Source: Roseiflexus sp. RS-1
Lineage (GTDB): Bacteria > Chloroflexota > Chloroflexia > Chloroflexales > Roseiflexaceae
DNA: 64,000 nucleotides
Assembly: GCF_000016665.1 (NCBI RefSeq)
Contig: NC_009523.1
Span: 1,674,001-1,738,000 of the forward strand
Direction: 5' to 3'
The position numbers and the translations under genes are program-made. Positions within the stretch are counted from its first letter, which is position 1. The number at the start of each line of letters is the position of its first letter. Positions 33,878-42,308 of the stretch are shown here, piece by piece. Below the pieces are notes generated by a model, which did not search any database, was not told the origin of the DNA, and saw only the letters and a program-made list of their open reading frames with translations.

Positions 33878-34777
33878 TCACCCAGGCAGCGGCAACCCTC
33901 TTGTGCTGCGCATAATCGACATGCCCAGGGCTGCGATAATCAGGCAGAGCACCGAGGGGGTCACCAGTACAACCACAATCAGCGTAATCTTGGTGGCAGC
34001 CTTTGCGCCTTCTTCACGCGCGCGGTAGCGGCGACCAGTCCGAATATCCTCTGCCTGACGCTCGAGCGTTGTGGCAATTGGCGATCCCAACTCCTCTGCC
34101 TGCAACAGGGCGTCGATAAAGCCGCGCAGTGCGTCTGATGAGTTGCGCGCCGCCAGATTGCGAAATGCCTGCTCACGCGGCGCACCCATCTGCAATTCAT
34201 GCAGCATCCGCCCCATCTCTTCATACAACGGGCCCTCCCCACGCTCAACCAACAGCGTCAGAGCGATGTCGAAGCCCATGCCTGCCGATACGCAGACTGC
34301 CAGCATATCAAGCAGATCGGGCAACGCCACGGTAATCGCATGCTGACGCTGCTTGACCCGACCGCGCAGCCAGAGCAGCGGGTAGAAGAAGCCCCCGAGA
34401 GGTAAAATGACCAGCAGGATCGCACCCAGTGGCAACCCCAGTGCAAACCAGACCCCGCCGATCAATAACCCTGCCAGACCGCCGTAGAGTTGCACCCCGT
34501 GAAACTCGTGCACGGTCATTCCTGCAGGATTGCCGGCGTAATCCAGCATACGCGCAGTCTTCTCAAAATCGGTCAGACCGCGCAGCGCAGTCACATTGCT
34601 GGCGAGACGCAGCGCATACGGGCGCACCCAGCGCGCATAGCGGGAGCGCGGCCCGGTATGCGCCAGCGAACCGTACTGTGCAATCTGCGCTTCATATCCG
34701 GGGGTGCGGATGCGCCGCAATCCGGCAAAGAAGAGTTCCACGGCAATAATTGCCATGACGCTGATAACGACGCTCAT
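33878..34777 (-). CDS. tadC: TadC-like type II/IV secretion F protein
   Basis: 299 residues. Membrane helices near residues 3-20, 105-150 and at the C terminus; LPDLLDMLAVCVSAGMGFDIAL (core: DMLAVCVSAGMGFDIAL) and EELGSPIATTLERQAEDIR are the T2SSF/TadC signatures. It forms the inner-membrane platform with TadB in Flp pilus systems. No tadA or tadB is in the window, so it is either served by a locus elsewhere or a separated copy. AGAGGAAAG precedes the ATG. Confidence 0.87.
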   Translation of the reverse strand: MSVVISVMAIIAVELFFAGLRRIRTPGYEAQIAQYGSLAHTGPRSRYARWVRPYALRLASNVTALRGLTDFEKTARMLDYAGNPAGMTVHEFHGVQLYGGLAGLLIGGVWFALGLPLGAILLVILPLGGFFYPLLWLRGRVKQRQHAITVALPDLLDMLAVCVSAGMGFDIALTLLVERGEGPLYEEMGRMLHELQMGAPREQAFRNLAARNSSDALRGFIDALLQAEELGSPIATTLERQAEDIRTGRRYRAREEGAKAATKITLIVVVLVTPSVLCLIIAALGMSIMRSTRGLPLPG

Positions 34778-34797
34778 AAGGCTTTCCTCTTTCGCTG

Positions 34798-35457
34798 TCA
34801 GCAGGTTCCTGCTTCAGACGCTGGCGTATCAAAAGCAAGTTTACTCTGACCGCGCCAGACATCGTTTTGACTGACAGAACGCACCGGCGTGGGCAGATCC
34901 AGGAAACGGTGAATCCGTTGCGCGATTTGCTTATATTCCTCAATATCGCTGCTCTTAACCGATGTCGGAGCAAACCGGGTCTCTAACTCTAAGGAAACGA
35001 TCACTCCATCGGTGCGTTCGAGAAGCAATTGTGCACTGGGCGGATCACACTGCACATGGACAAAAACAATAGCCCGAATTTCGCTGAGCGGCAGTTTCTT
35101 CGTCTCTTCCTGATTTCCCAGGCGAACGGTCATCATGCCGCTTTGCCGGTCAAATACTATCAAAGCTCGCGGACAGGTGTAAAAGTCCCACAACATTACG
35201 ATCATAGTTACGAGCGCCAATAAAACTCCCAAACCTGCTACTATGACCAGTACGCGCACCAGCATATTTTCCATAAGACCGAAGTATTGGACGACAAGAA
35301 ATACGAGCAAAGCAGCGACGAAAATGAAAGCAGTGATGCCTGCGTTAAGTGCGGCGAACGACTTCGGTGTCCGAAGGTCGATACTAAGACTTTTTTCAGT
35401 CTCTGTTACCTGCTCGACTTCCAGAACATGTCTGTTATGAATCGCTGCGGCAATCAT
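34798..35457 (-). CDS. Two-helix membrane protein with PH-like domain, paralogue 1
   Basis: 219 residues from ATG 35457 with GGAGG upstream. Two hydrophobic helices (~40-95) lie between a short cytosolic start (VEQVTETEKSLSIDLRTPK) and a ~110-residue beta-rich tail (ALIVFDRQSGMMTVRLGNQE, AQLLLERTDGVIVSLEL), typical of bacterial PH-like membrane proteins. Very similar to the next gene in order and motifs (tandem duplication). Role unknown; position suggests the pilus block. Confidence 0.6.
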   Translation of the reverse strand: MIAAAIHNRHVLEVEQVTETEKSLSIDLRTPKSFAALNAGITAFIFVAALLVFLVVQYFGLMENMLVRVLVIVAGLGVLLALVTMIVMLWDFYTCPRALIVFDRQSGMMTVRLGNQEETKKLPLSEIRAIVFVHVQCDPPSAQLLLERTDGVIVSLELETRFAPTSVKSSDIEEYKQIAQRIHRFLDLPTPVRSVSQNDVWRGQSKLAFDTPASEAGTC

Positions 35458-35502
35458 GGCATCCTCCACCACATCTATCTGCGATTTTGTGTAGCATTCT
35501 GA

Positions 35503-36171
35503 CTATCCCCGGAATCCTGGTTCAGACGCTGGCGGATCAACGGCGAGTTCGCTCTGACCACGCCAGACGTCGTTTTGAATCACAGAACGCACCGATGCGG
35601 GCAGATTCAGGAAGCGGTGAATACGTTGCGCAACTCGCTCATATTCCTCGACCTGGTTTTGATCCTTCGAAGCCGTAATTGGGGCAAACGCATCAAGTTC
35701 TATCGAAATGATATTTCCATCAGTGCGTTCCAGCAGCAATTGAGCGCAATGAGGATCAGTACGCAAGCGTACAAAAACAATAGCGCGAATATTGGCGATA
35801 GGCAGGGTCTTCATCTCTTCTCGCTTTCCCAAACGCCCTAAACGAACAGTCATCATGCCGCTTTGCCTGTCGAACTCCATTGAAGCCTGTGGACAGACAT
35901 AATAGTTATGCAACCTGGCTAAGAGACCTCCCAGAATTAAAAAAACAACCAGCCCCGCCACTATGACCAATATGCGCACCAGGATATTCTCCATGAGACC
36001 GAAGTACTGGATCGCGAGAAATACGATCAAAGAAGGGATGAGCACAAAAAAAATCGTACTAATAAGACCTGTGACCCTATGCCTTGGTGTACGAAAATCG
36101 ATACTGAGTTTTGTTTCAGTCTCCGTCACCTGTTCAACGTCCACCTGGTGAGTCCAATATCCCCAGATCAT
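35503..36171 (-). CDS. Two-helix membrane protein with PH-like domain, paralogue 2
   Basis: 222 residues; ATG 36171 follows GGAGGAAG. Same layout as the downstream paralogue: VEQVTETETKLSIDFRTPR, two helices (~30-85), then MEFDRQSGMMTVRLGRLGKR and LLLERTDGNIISIEL, and the near-identical ending VRSVIQNDVWRGQSELAVD. The 31-base gap between copies points to tandem duplication. Function unknown. Confidence 0.6.
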   Translation of the reverse strand: MIWGYWTHQVDVEQVTETETKLSIDFRTPRHRVTGLISTIFFVLIPSLIVFLAIQYFGLMENILVRILVIVAGLVVFLILGGLLARLHNYYVCPQASMEFDRQSGMMTVRLGRLGKREEMKTLPIANIRAIVFVRLRTDPHCAQLLLERTDGNIISIELDAFAPITASKDQNQVEEYERVAQRIHRFLNLPASVRSVIQNDVWRGQSELAVDPPASEPGFRG

Positions 36172-36217
36172 GGCTTCCTCCGTTCAAATCTGATTGACAC
36201 GTGTTCAACGAACACCG

Positions 36218-36904
36218 TCAAGGTTTGCTCGCTGTGCGACCGCCTCGCAGTTGATCTTGGATCCATTTAGTCAGGTCATGCCATTTCTCACTGACCAATC
36301 GAGCAAAGTCCCGCAAACTATCGAGGGTCAGAAGTTGTCGTAGCTTCTCGAGTGGGAGCGGAGTATCCTTGATCAGTCGCTTGAGAATGAATTCGACCAC
36401 ACCAGCCAAACCTTTTGTAACTGCGTCCCAGGCAAGGTTGAGAAGATGTTTCACCCATTCGATGAACCATTTCTTTGCCAGCAGATCTTGCAGCCACTTC
36501 GGAAGCCACTGCTTAATGCGGGGAATCAGGCTCGTTAGTACTTCTTTTGCCCATGTTCCCCATTTCCCCTGAAGCATTTCCTTTAGACGGTCGGCGTTTT
36601 TCCATATCCATTCTATCCATTTTGACATCCATTTTCCTAGATCATCAAACCATCTCCCAAGTTTCGCCAGACCCGGTATCATCCTCTCCAGATCATCAAG
36701 CCACGGTATGATGAGCTTGAGATATTTGAGATATTTAGCCAGACCCGGTATCTTTGCTAATAATCCAACCCCAAAAATCGATGCTACCGTTGAGATAAGC
36801 GAAAGGATGACCCATCCCCACGAGAATGAACCGTCTGAGCTGATGCCTGCAACCAGATCGACCAGAAAACCAAAGATCGTTGCCGTGAGCCAGCCAAGCC
36901 ATCC
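36218..36904 (-). CDS. Multi-helix Trp-rich protein, apparently the frame-shifted continuation of the pilin-like gene
   Basis: An ATG-initiated frame starts at 36682 (154 residues, MIPGLAKLGRWFDDLGKWMS), but the frame is open and clearly coding back to ~36904: two membrane helices (WLGWLTATIFGFLVDLVAGI and WVILSLISTVASIFGVGLLA) and then KIPGLAKYLKYLKLIIPWLD. No ATG, GTG or TTG opens this upstream part. A +1 step at AAA-TAG of the preceding pilin-like gene would read straight into it. The tail is amphipathic helices rich in Trp and Lys, membrane-active in appearance. I do not recognise it. Confidence 0.5.
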   Translation of the reverse strand, partial: GWLGWLTATIFGFLVDLVAGISSDGSFSWGWVILSLISTVASIFGVGLLAKIPGLAKYLKYLKLIIPWLDDLERMIPGLAKLGRWFDDLGKWMSKWIEWIWKNADRLKEMLQGKWGTWAKEVLTSLIPRIKQWLPKWLQDLLAKKWFIEWVKHLLNLAWDAVTKGLAGVVEFILKRLIKDTPLPLEKLRQLLTLDSLRDFARLVSEKWHDLTKWIQDQLRGGRTASKP

Positions 36905-36905
36905 A

Positions 36906-37283
36906 CTATTTATTGCGCCACTTCTCCATCAGATCGGCATACCACGTCCATGTACGCTCTTGCCAGAGCCAGTCCCACCACGAAGACGCCTGTTCCGAGC
37001 CGACCAGTTGCGGAATACTGATAACCGGCACTGTTGGCGGTGTGACGTGCGGGTACAGTTGCGCGTTTGTATTGGCAGTGCCGCCCAGTCCGCTTTCGAA
37101 CGAGACGATTTGCCGCGCGTGGATGTTCGCCATCGCACCGCCGATAGTGAAGCGCTGGGCGCTGATCGTTACGATAATCCAGCCGGTCACCAGCAGCGCC
37201 AGACCGCTCACACCGACATATTCAACGATGCTGCCGCCATTCTCGCATCGGGCAAGGCTACGAAACCAGGCAGTCACACCCAT
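36906..37283 (-). CDS. Pilin-like protein
   Basis: 125 residues; ATG 37283 follows AAGGAGAAG. CENGGSIVEYVGVSGLALLV with Glu at +5 is a TadE/Flp-type prepilin motif with one helix, then a ~75-residue outer region (VTPPTVPVISIPQLVGSEQA) ending WYADLMEKWRNK and TAG. The next frame starts right there, shifted by one base. The arrangement mirrors the carrier and toxin at 27015/27011: pilin-like part, interruption, multi-helix part. Confidence 0.62.
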   Translation of the reverse strand: MGVTAWFRSLARCENGGSIVEYVGVSGLALLVTGWIIVTISAQRFTIGGAMANIHARQIVSFESGLGGTANTNAQLYPHVTPPTVPVISIPQLVGSEQASSWWDWLWQERTWTWYADLMEKWRNK

Positions 37284-37298
37284 ACCTGTGCTTCTCCT

Positions 37299-37574
37299 TC
37301 AACACGCAATTGACGTATTGGGCAACGGTACCATAAACGGCGCCGGCAGTGCGCTGGCGGGCTGTATCAGTCGCGGAATCGCCAGCACGGGGCTGATCCG
37401 CTCCGAAGCGCGCACGACCCCCGCAGAAGCGGTCAAGATAGTCCACCACACCATCACGAGCAGGACGATAAGCCCGATGACCGTCTGCACGGCTTTCCGT
37501 CTCCAGAGGAGATTGGGATACAGCGGGGTGCCGCCCGCCCAGCCTCCGCGCACCCTGCCTTCTGAATGCTCCAT
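37299..37574 (-). CDS. Small single-helix protein with Ile-Pro repeats
   Basis: 91 residues from ATG 37574 with GAGG upstream. One membrane helix (VQTVIGLIVLLVMVWWTILT) and an outer tail with SPVLAIPRLIQPASALPAPF, similar in style to the C-terminal VLAIPVLVIPALTIPAL of the gene just upstream. Lies in an operon with 37608 and 36906 (gaps 33 and 15 bases). Function unknown. Confidence 0.55.
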   Translation of the reverse strand: MEHSEGRVRGGWAGGTPLYPNLLWRRKAVQTVIGLIVLLVMVWWTILTASAGVVRASERISPVLAIPRLIQPASALPAPFMVPLPNTSIAC

Positions 37575-37607
37575 AGCACGCCTCGCTTCCCACAAATGGC
37601 GCCTGCC

Positions 37608-38918
37608 TCATTGCGCTCCGTTCAAAAACGGGATTGACAGGGCTGGAATGGTGAGAGCCGGGATCACCAGAACCGGAATCGCCAGGACATTCAGATAGAT
37701 CGGCGCTACCTGTCCGGGTGAGCGTTCCAACCGCACATCGATCCATCCATAACGTTGCATCGTTTCCAGATCGACCGGCGTGACAACGTGCGTTACCGGG
37801 TCGATCATGACAGCTTTTCCCCGATCGGGGTCGATGATAATGACATACGACTGCCGCGGATGGCGCATAATGATGTTGCCCGTCTCCGGATCGATCCGCA
37901 CATGGACTCCAGGGGTGGGATGAACGTGCACTGTCAGTACCATCGGTAGTTCGATTGGCGTGGCTGCCATCGCCGATGGAGCGACCGGCACGCCTGCCAC
38001 ATCGCGCCCCGCCACCGGCACGCCTGCCACGTCGCGCCCCGCCACCGGCACGCCTGCCACGTCGCGCCCCGCCACCGGCACGCCCGCCACGTCGCGCCCC
38101 GCCACCGGCACGCCCGCCACGTCGCGCCCCGCCACCGGCACGCCCGCCACGTCGCGCCCCGCCACCGGAATGCCGTTGACATCGCGCGGCTCGACCGGAA
38201 TGCCGTTCACGTCACGCCCTGCCACCGGCACGCCCGCCACATCGCGCCCTGCCACCGGAATGCCGTTGACATCGCGCGGCTCGACCGGAATGCCGTTCAC
38301 GTCACGCCCTGCCACCGGCACGCCCGCCACATCGCGCCCTGCCACCGGAATGCCGTTGACATCGCGCCCCGCCACCGGAATAGCCGCCACATCGCGCGGC
38401 TCGACCGGAATAGCCGCCACATCGCGCGGCTCGACTGGAATGGCCGCTACGTCGCGCGGCTCGACCGGAATGGCCGCCACGTCGCGCGGCTCGACCGGAA
38501 TGGCCGCCACGTCGCGCGGCTCGACCGGAATAGCCGCCACATCGCGCGGCTCAATCGGGATTGCCGCCACATCGCGCGGCTCGACTGGAATGACGGTCAC
38601 CTCTGGTGCAGTTATGAGAATAGGATCAATCGTTAGTGGTTCCAGAAGCGCTGGATTCAGACGAACAGGCGCAACGTTCACCGGTTCGATAAAGACATTC
38701 CCCCGGAAGCGCGGTACTCTTCCACGCGGCCCGCTGGTGCGCACTCCACCCTCGAACGACATGGCATAGCGAGTGGTCTGCGCCTGAATCGCCTGCCGCA
38801 GCATCCGTCCCGATCCGCCGTAAAATGCAGCCCAGATAGCGACGATCATAATGACCACGACGCCGCTCAATGCAACCCACTGGACTGCTTCAGCGCCTCG
38901 TTCATCGCGCAACACCAT
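37608..38918 (-). CDS. Pilin-like protein with twenty 10-residue repeats
   Basis: 436 residues from ATG 38918, preceded by GGAGGG. DERGAEAVQWVALSGVVVIM is a prepilin-like start with Gln at +5. Residues ~113-312 are 20 tandem units of the type IPVEPRDVAA or VPVAGRDVAG. The C-terminal part (VRIDPETGNIIMRHPRQSYV, IDPVTHVVTPVDLETMQRYG) matches the carrier at 27015 in order, and the end is a run of Ile-Pro-Ala-Leu. It looks like an extended surface stalk anchored by a pilin-type helix. First gene after a PhoB-like box. Confidence 0.7.
   Translation of the reverse strand: MVLRDERGAEAVQWVALSGVVVIMIVAIWAAFYGGSGRMLRQAIQAQTTRYAMSFEGGVRTSGPRGRVPRFRGNVFIEPVNVAPVRLNPALLEPLTIDPILITAPEVTVIPVEPRDVAAIPIEPRDVAAIPVEPRDVAAIPVEPRDVAAIPVEPRDVAAIPVEPRDVAAIPVEPRDVAAIPVAGRDVNGIPVAGRDVAGVPVAGRDVNGIPVEPRDVNGIPVAGRDVAGVPVAGRDVNGIPVEPRDVNGIPVAGRDVAGVPVAGRDVAGVPVAGRDVAGVPVAGRDVAGVPVAGRDVAGVPVAGRDVAGVPVAPSAMAATPIELPMVLTVHVHPTPGVHVRIDPETGNIIMRHPRQSYVIIIDPDRGKAVMIDPVTHVVTPVDLETMQRYGWIDVRLERSPGQVAPIYLNVLAIPVLVIPALTIPALSIPFLNGAQ
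37981..38580 (-). repeat. 20 x 30-bp coding tandem repeat
   Basis: Thirty-base units encode [IV]PV(EP/AG)RDV(AA/NG/AG). Units of one type are clustered and near-identical in DNA, showing recent copy-number change. The opposite strand is also fully open, which is a by-product of composition. Confidence 0.93.
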
Positions 38919-38983
38919 GTGCGTCCCTCCTGCTTTGATGCTATTACAGTAGCAGATTGGGGGCGGCGTGTGAATGCGGTTTT

Positions 38984-39000
38984 TGTAAACAATGCGTAAC
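38984..39000. promoter_or_regulatory. PhoB-like 11-bp direct-repeat box 3
   Basis: TGTAAAC at 38984 and CGTAAC at 38995, 11 bases apart, 66 bases before the ATG of the repeat-rich pilin-like gene. The remaining spacer 39001-39275 shows no gene. Confidence 0.65.
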
Positions 39001-39275
39001 GTTTCTGGCGGAGGCGCACGGCAAGAGATAACAGACAAGAGCGTCGTCGAGCAGGCGCCTTGCCCGGCGACGCTGTCACGGCATCCGCCTTCTCACAGGA
39101 GACAGTGGGAACATCCGCAGCGCCAGCCCGGTCAGAATCGCCGCCAGCGTCGGGCGAACCCGATCTGGCGGCGAGGCGTGCAGGCGCATCGGCTCAATTT
39201 TGGAGCATATCCTTGAACCCGGATCGGCTTCAACTGCGCTGACGATGATGGAGATCGCAGCGATCCCGGCGCCTG

Positions 39276-39878
39276 CTAGATCGTCCAGGCGAGCACAACG
39301 ATGAAGACCGCTACTTTTGTGATGATCAGATAGATCGCTGCCGCAACCAGGAAGCGCCAGAAGGGTGGCGGGGGCGAGGGAGACTCACGCCGCTTGACAA
39401 CCACTGTCTTCGCTATTCGGTCGCCGACGCGTTGATAGAGCGGCGGCTGCATGCTGAGGTACGCCACCAGGCCGTACAGCAGGCCATCAATAAAAAAGAG
39501 ACACAGGGCCCGAATTGCGGCCGCTCTGGCATCACACCGACGCCCATCTGACTTGAACACGTGCATGCCAAGCAGCCATTTGCCGGGCGTAGCGCCGTAG
39601 ATTGTCTCGAATGCAATGAAATAGGTGAACGCTGAAAACAGCGAAACCGCGTAATCGAGAAGGTTGCCAGCGACGCTTTCACTAATAAATTCGGGATCTC
39701 GACCGGTTATGAGGTAGTAGACTATAGCGAGGGGCAAGTAAACGACGACGAACGATACAAGAAACGCGGCATTATGGATACATGCGTCAATAAGAAGTGC
39801 GCCCGCTCTTCTGCGCCGCGAGGGTCGTTCTGCCAGGTTCACTCCCGAATAGGTCGGAGCGATCGAGATACTGCTCAT
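39276..39878 (-). CDS. RDD-family membrane protein
   Basis: 200 residues; GAGG precedes ATG 39878. RRRRAGALLIDACIHNAAFL near residue 23 gives the Arg and Asp of RDD proteins, followed by four or so membrane helices and GATPGKWLLGMHVFKSDGRR. Family members are small membrane proteins of uncertain, perhaps transport, function. Stands downstream of a small membrane protein in the same direction. Confidence 0.8.
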   Translation of the reverse strand: MSSISIAPTYSGVNLAERPSRRRRAGALLIDACIHNAAFLVSFVVVYLPLAIVYYLITGRDPEFISESVAGNLLDYAVSLFSAFTYFIAFETIYGATPGKWLLGMHVFKSDGRRCDARAAAIRALCLFFIDGLLYGLVAYLSMQPPLYQRVGDRIAKTVVVKRRESPSPPPPFWRFLVAAAIYLIITKVAVFIVVLAWTI

Positions 39879-39918
39879 GGGAACCTCACTTTCTATGGCA
39901 TATCCATCTGGATCGGCT

Positions 39919-40299
39919 TCAATTGGGCTGACTGTGATGGTGATCGCAGCGATCTCGCCGCCTGCCCGACCACAGCAGCGCTATGATTGCGATTTTCAGG
40001 AGTGTATACAGTACGTGTTTGGGAAGTGCAACGACGATGGCGATGCCGAGCGCTGCCGCGACGATCCATCCCAGCGTCTCAATCGCTGGATGATTGCTCG
40101 GGTTGCTGTTTCGCACGGCGATGAAGAGACCAATGAGCGCGCCAACAAGCAGACCGGCGCCCCACAACCATACCTTCTGCCCCGCTGCCAGCTCATTGAC
40201 GAGCGCAAGCGTGAACAGCAGTCCAACGCCTATCCATAGTCGCTTCCTGAACGAAGGCGCAGGCGGTGTCATTGAATGTGACGATGCGCGACGCATCAT
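39919..40299 (-). CDS. Small three-helix membrane protein
   Basis: 126 residues from ATG 40299, with AGGAGG upstream. Three hydrophobic helices (WIGVGLLFTLALVNELA, GAGLLVGALIGLFIAV, LGWIVAAALGIAIVVAL) and a basic tail with RRRDRCDHHHSQPN. First gene after PhoB-like box 4; RDD gene follows after 40 bases. Not recognised. Confidence 0.6.
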   Translation of the reverse strand: MMRRASSHSMTPPAPSFRKRLWIGVGLLFTLALVNELAAGQKVWLWGAGLLVGALIGLFIAVRNSNPSNHPAIETLGWIVAAALGIAIVVALPKHVLYTLLKIAIIALLWSGRRRDRCDHHHSQPN

Positions 40300-40384
40300 G
40301 GCAGCCTCCTGAGTCTGAACCGAACGATGTTCCAGCGCTTGATCGCAATGATAGAAGATAACCGTAAGCGATGGAAGCAGTTTC

Positions 40385-40401
40385 TGTAAACAATGTGTAA
40401 C
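40385..40401. promoter_or_regulatory. PhoB-like 11-bp direct-repeat box 4
   Basis: TGTAAAC at 40385 and TGTAAC at 40396, 11 bases apart, 86 bases before the ATG at 40299. The spacer 40402-40645 otherwise shows only the 3' flank of the next gene. Confidence 0.65.
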
Positions 40402-40645
40402 ATCGATCAATAACAAGCGAAGATCGATGTGAAGGAAGGTCAACAGACAACCAGATTGCGCCGCATCGCAATAGCGCCCCGCCCGCCGATCAACGCGCCT
40501 CTGAACAACCCTTAAACAATGCATGCGGGTGACTGCCACAGCCACCCGCCCCAATAGCGCTGACAACCAATGCTACGGAAAAGCGGCAAGGGCGTCGACG
40601 CCCGTTATGATGACGACTGCAGCAAGCGCAGCGCCTGCGATGACA

Positions 40646-41197
40646 TTACTCCGCTCGTCTCGCCCGCGCACGCGCTCGAAAATAGACAAGACTGCACGCC
40701 GCCAGCGCCAGGACGATGCCAACCCCGATCAGCAGCATCACCGCCGGGACTGCCATCATCGCAGCGCCAGGCGCGCCGGGGATCGGCGTGGTGATGGTCG
40801 GTCCATGAATGCCCGGCGCAGGAATGGCAGGCGCCTGAATATCCGGCACTGACAGGGATGGCGCCTGAATGGACGCCCCCTGAATATTCGGCGCTGACAG
40901 GGATGGCGCCTGAATGGACGACCCCTGAATATTCGGCGCTGAAATATGCACCCCCGAAATGCCCGGTTGCTGCGGGCCTGTTCCAGACAGGCCGGGCGTC
41001 AGTCCCGATACAGGTCGCGTCAACCGCCGCGCAATGGCGGATCCTGCACCGCTGTCACGCACCGCGAGTCCCAGCCCGACGGCTGCCAGGAGCGTGAGGA
41101 TGCAGAGAGCGCTCAGGACGATGATGGGCGTCGTCTCGGCGCCGCCTTCGTCTCGCCAGGCGCGATGCTGGCGAGACGCATTCGGTTGCGTATTCAT
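40646..41197 (-). CDS. Pilin-like protein with 15-residue repeats and C-terminal helix
   Basis: 183 residues from ATG 41197, preceded by AAAGGAGGAAG. RDEGGAETTPIIVLSALCIL is a prepilin-like start (Pro at +5 instead of Glu). Residues ~80-130 are three 15-residue units of the type SAPNIQGSSIQAPSL, then a Pro/Gly-rich stretch, and a second helix (AVPAVMLLIGVGIVLALAAC) with a basic end. A smaller relative in design of the 37608 protein. Function unknown; probably surface exposed. Confidence 0.62.
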   Translation of the reverse strand: MNTQPNASRQHRAWRDEGGAETTPIIVLSALCILTLLAAVGLGLAVRDSGAGSAIARRLTRPVSGLTPGLSGTGPQQPGISGVHISAPNIQGSSIQAPSLSAPNIQGASIQAPSLSVPDIQAPAIPAPGIHGPTITTPIPGAPGAAMMAVPAVMLLIGVGIVLALAACSLVYFRARARARRAE

Positions 41198-41283
41198 GCT
41201 CTTCCTCCTTTGCATACGTTCCTCAAAATCCGTCTCACTCCTCCCCAAGGCGCTGCGGCAGGGGAACGACCCCCGCTGCACCT

Positions 41284-41835
41284 TCAGTCAGGAGGCGGCG
41301 GTCCCGGCGCTGCCAGTATCGCCAGTCCCGTCAGGATCGCCAGCAGACCTCCTGCCACCAGCAGCAGGAAAAGCAGATCGGCGAGCGACAGACCGACCAG
41401 ATGATGCGGACGAATGCTGCGGTCGATGAGCGCGCGTTGCGGCGCCTGTGGATCGTAGTACACCAGCACGGAAGCCCCGACCTGGTAGCGAGCCACGATC
41501 GCCTGTGCCGCATCCTGCACATTGCTGACATACGTCAGGTCATCTTGCGCGCCTTCATACTCCTGACCCTGAACGGTATAAGCGTATCGCACGACCGCGT
41601 CGTAGAATGGTTCCTCGTCAGACCCTGGCGCGACGCGAACCTCAGCGCCGATGATTGTGCCTGGTGCGGCGGGCCAGCAGCGCGCTGCCAGGCGCACGCC
41701 GCTTGTTTGGGATAGAGCAGCAGGCATACCCCATAGAAGACGCAGCCCAAGGAAAAGGGCGAAGACACCGATTCCCAGGAGCAGCAACCCGAAGGTTATG
41801 GACATTATTACCAGGAGTTGCCCGCCTGCCAGCAT
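41284..41835 (-). CDS. DUF3592-type membrane protein
   Basis: 183 residues from ATG 41835 with AGGGG upstream. One helix at each end (VIMSITFGLLLLGIGVFALF and LADLLFLLLVAGGLLAILTG) enclose a beta-rich outer domain (VVRYAYTVQGQEYEG, VGASVLVYYDPQAPQRALID), the pattern of DUF3592 proteins. No known reaction. In line with the membrane and pilin-like genes around it. Confidence 0.65.
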   Translation of the reverse strand: MLAGGQLLVIMSITFGLLLLGIGVFALFLGLRLLWGMPAALSQTSGVRLAARCWPAAPGTIIGAEVRVAPGSDEEPFYDAVVRYAYTVQGQEYEGAQDDLTYVSNVQDAAQAIVARYQVGASVLVYYDPQAPQRALIDRSIRPHHLVGLSLADLLFLLLVAGGLLAILTGLAILAAPGPPPPD

Positions 41836-41861
41836 CGATGCCCCTGCACTGCTCGTGTGCG

Positions 41862-42308
41862 CTACAGACTCACCACGAACAGAAATCCGAGCGTCAGCAG
41901 CACGATCACGCCGAATTCGCCTGCCAGTTCTTCAAACGAAGAAACGTTGCACAAATGCCTGACGCGCACCGAAGGACCGATCAGCGTAACGCCAAGCGCC
42001 AGCAGAACATAGTACCCGACCGTGTGCGTCCAGCCAAGTGCGCCCAGTGTCACCAGACCGACCGCAACGCTCCAGAATGCAGCCTCGATCAGAATGAAGA
42101 GCATGCGTCTCGTCTTGTGCGATAGGATGCTCTCTGCGGGAACAGATCCAAGTTCTGTCCAGACAGAGGTGAACGACAGGATCATCCCGCAGATGACCAC
42201 AGTGATCATCAATGGCCACGAAAACCCAATTGCAATATTCGCTATGAGTGCTCCTCCCCCAATGAGGCACGCAATGCCGCGTATGGTACTGACAAGTTCT
42301 GTTGTCAT
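41862..42308 (-). CDS. Four-helix membrane protein
   Basis: 148 residues; AAGGAGG precedes ATG 42308, which overlaps the stop of the pilin-like gene upstream (ATGA). Four hydrophobic helices with short loops, ending LLTLGFLFVVSL. Not recognised. Coupling to a pilin-like gene suggests a partner in membrane insertion or anchoring. Confidence 0.6.
   Translation of the reverse strand: MTTELVSTIRGIACLIGGGALIANIAIGFSWPLMITVVICGMILSFTSVWTELGSVPAESILSHKTRRMLFILIEAAFWSVAVGLVTLGALGWTHTVGYYVLLALGVTLIGPSVRVRHLCNVSSFEELAGEFGVIVLLTLGFLFVVSL

Noticed and set aside
37981..38580. Possible CRISPR array with 30-bp repeats
   Set aside because: Repeats are contiguous without spacers and encode a regular peptide.
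37960..38769. Long open frames on the + strand opposite the 10-residue repeats (Thr/Pro/Arg-rich)
   Set aside because: They arise from the 30-bp period and GC bias; the minus strand has the ribosome site, pilin-type start and homology to the carrier.
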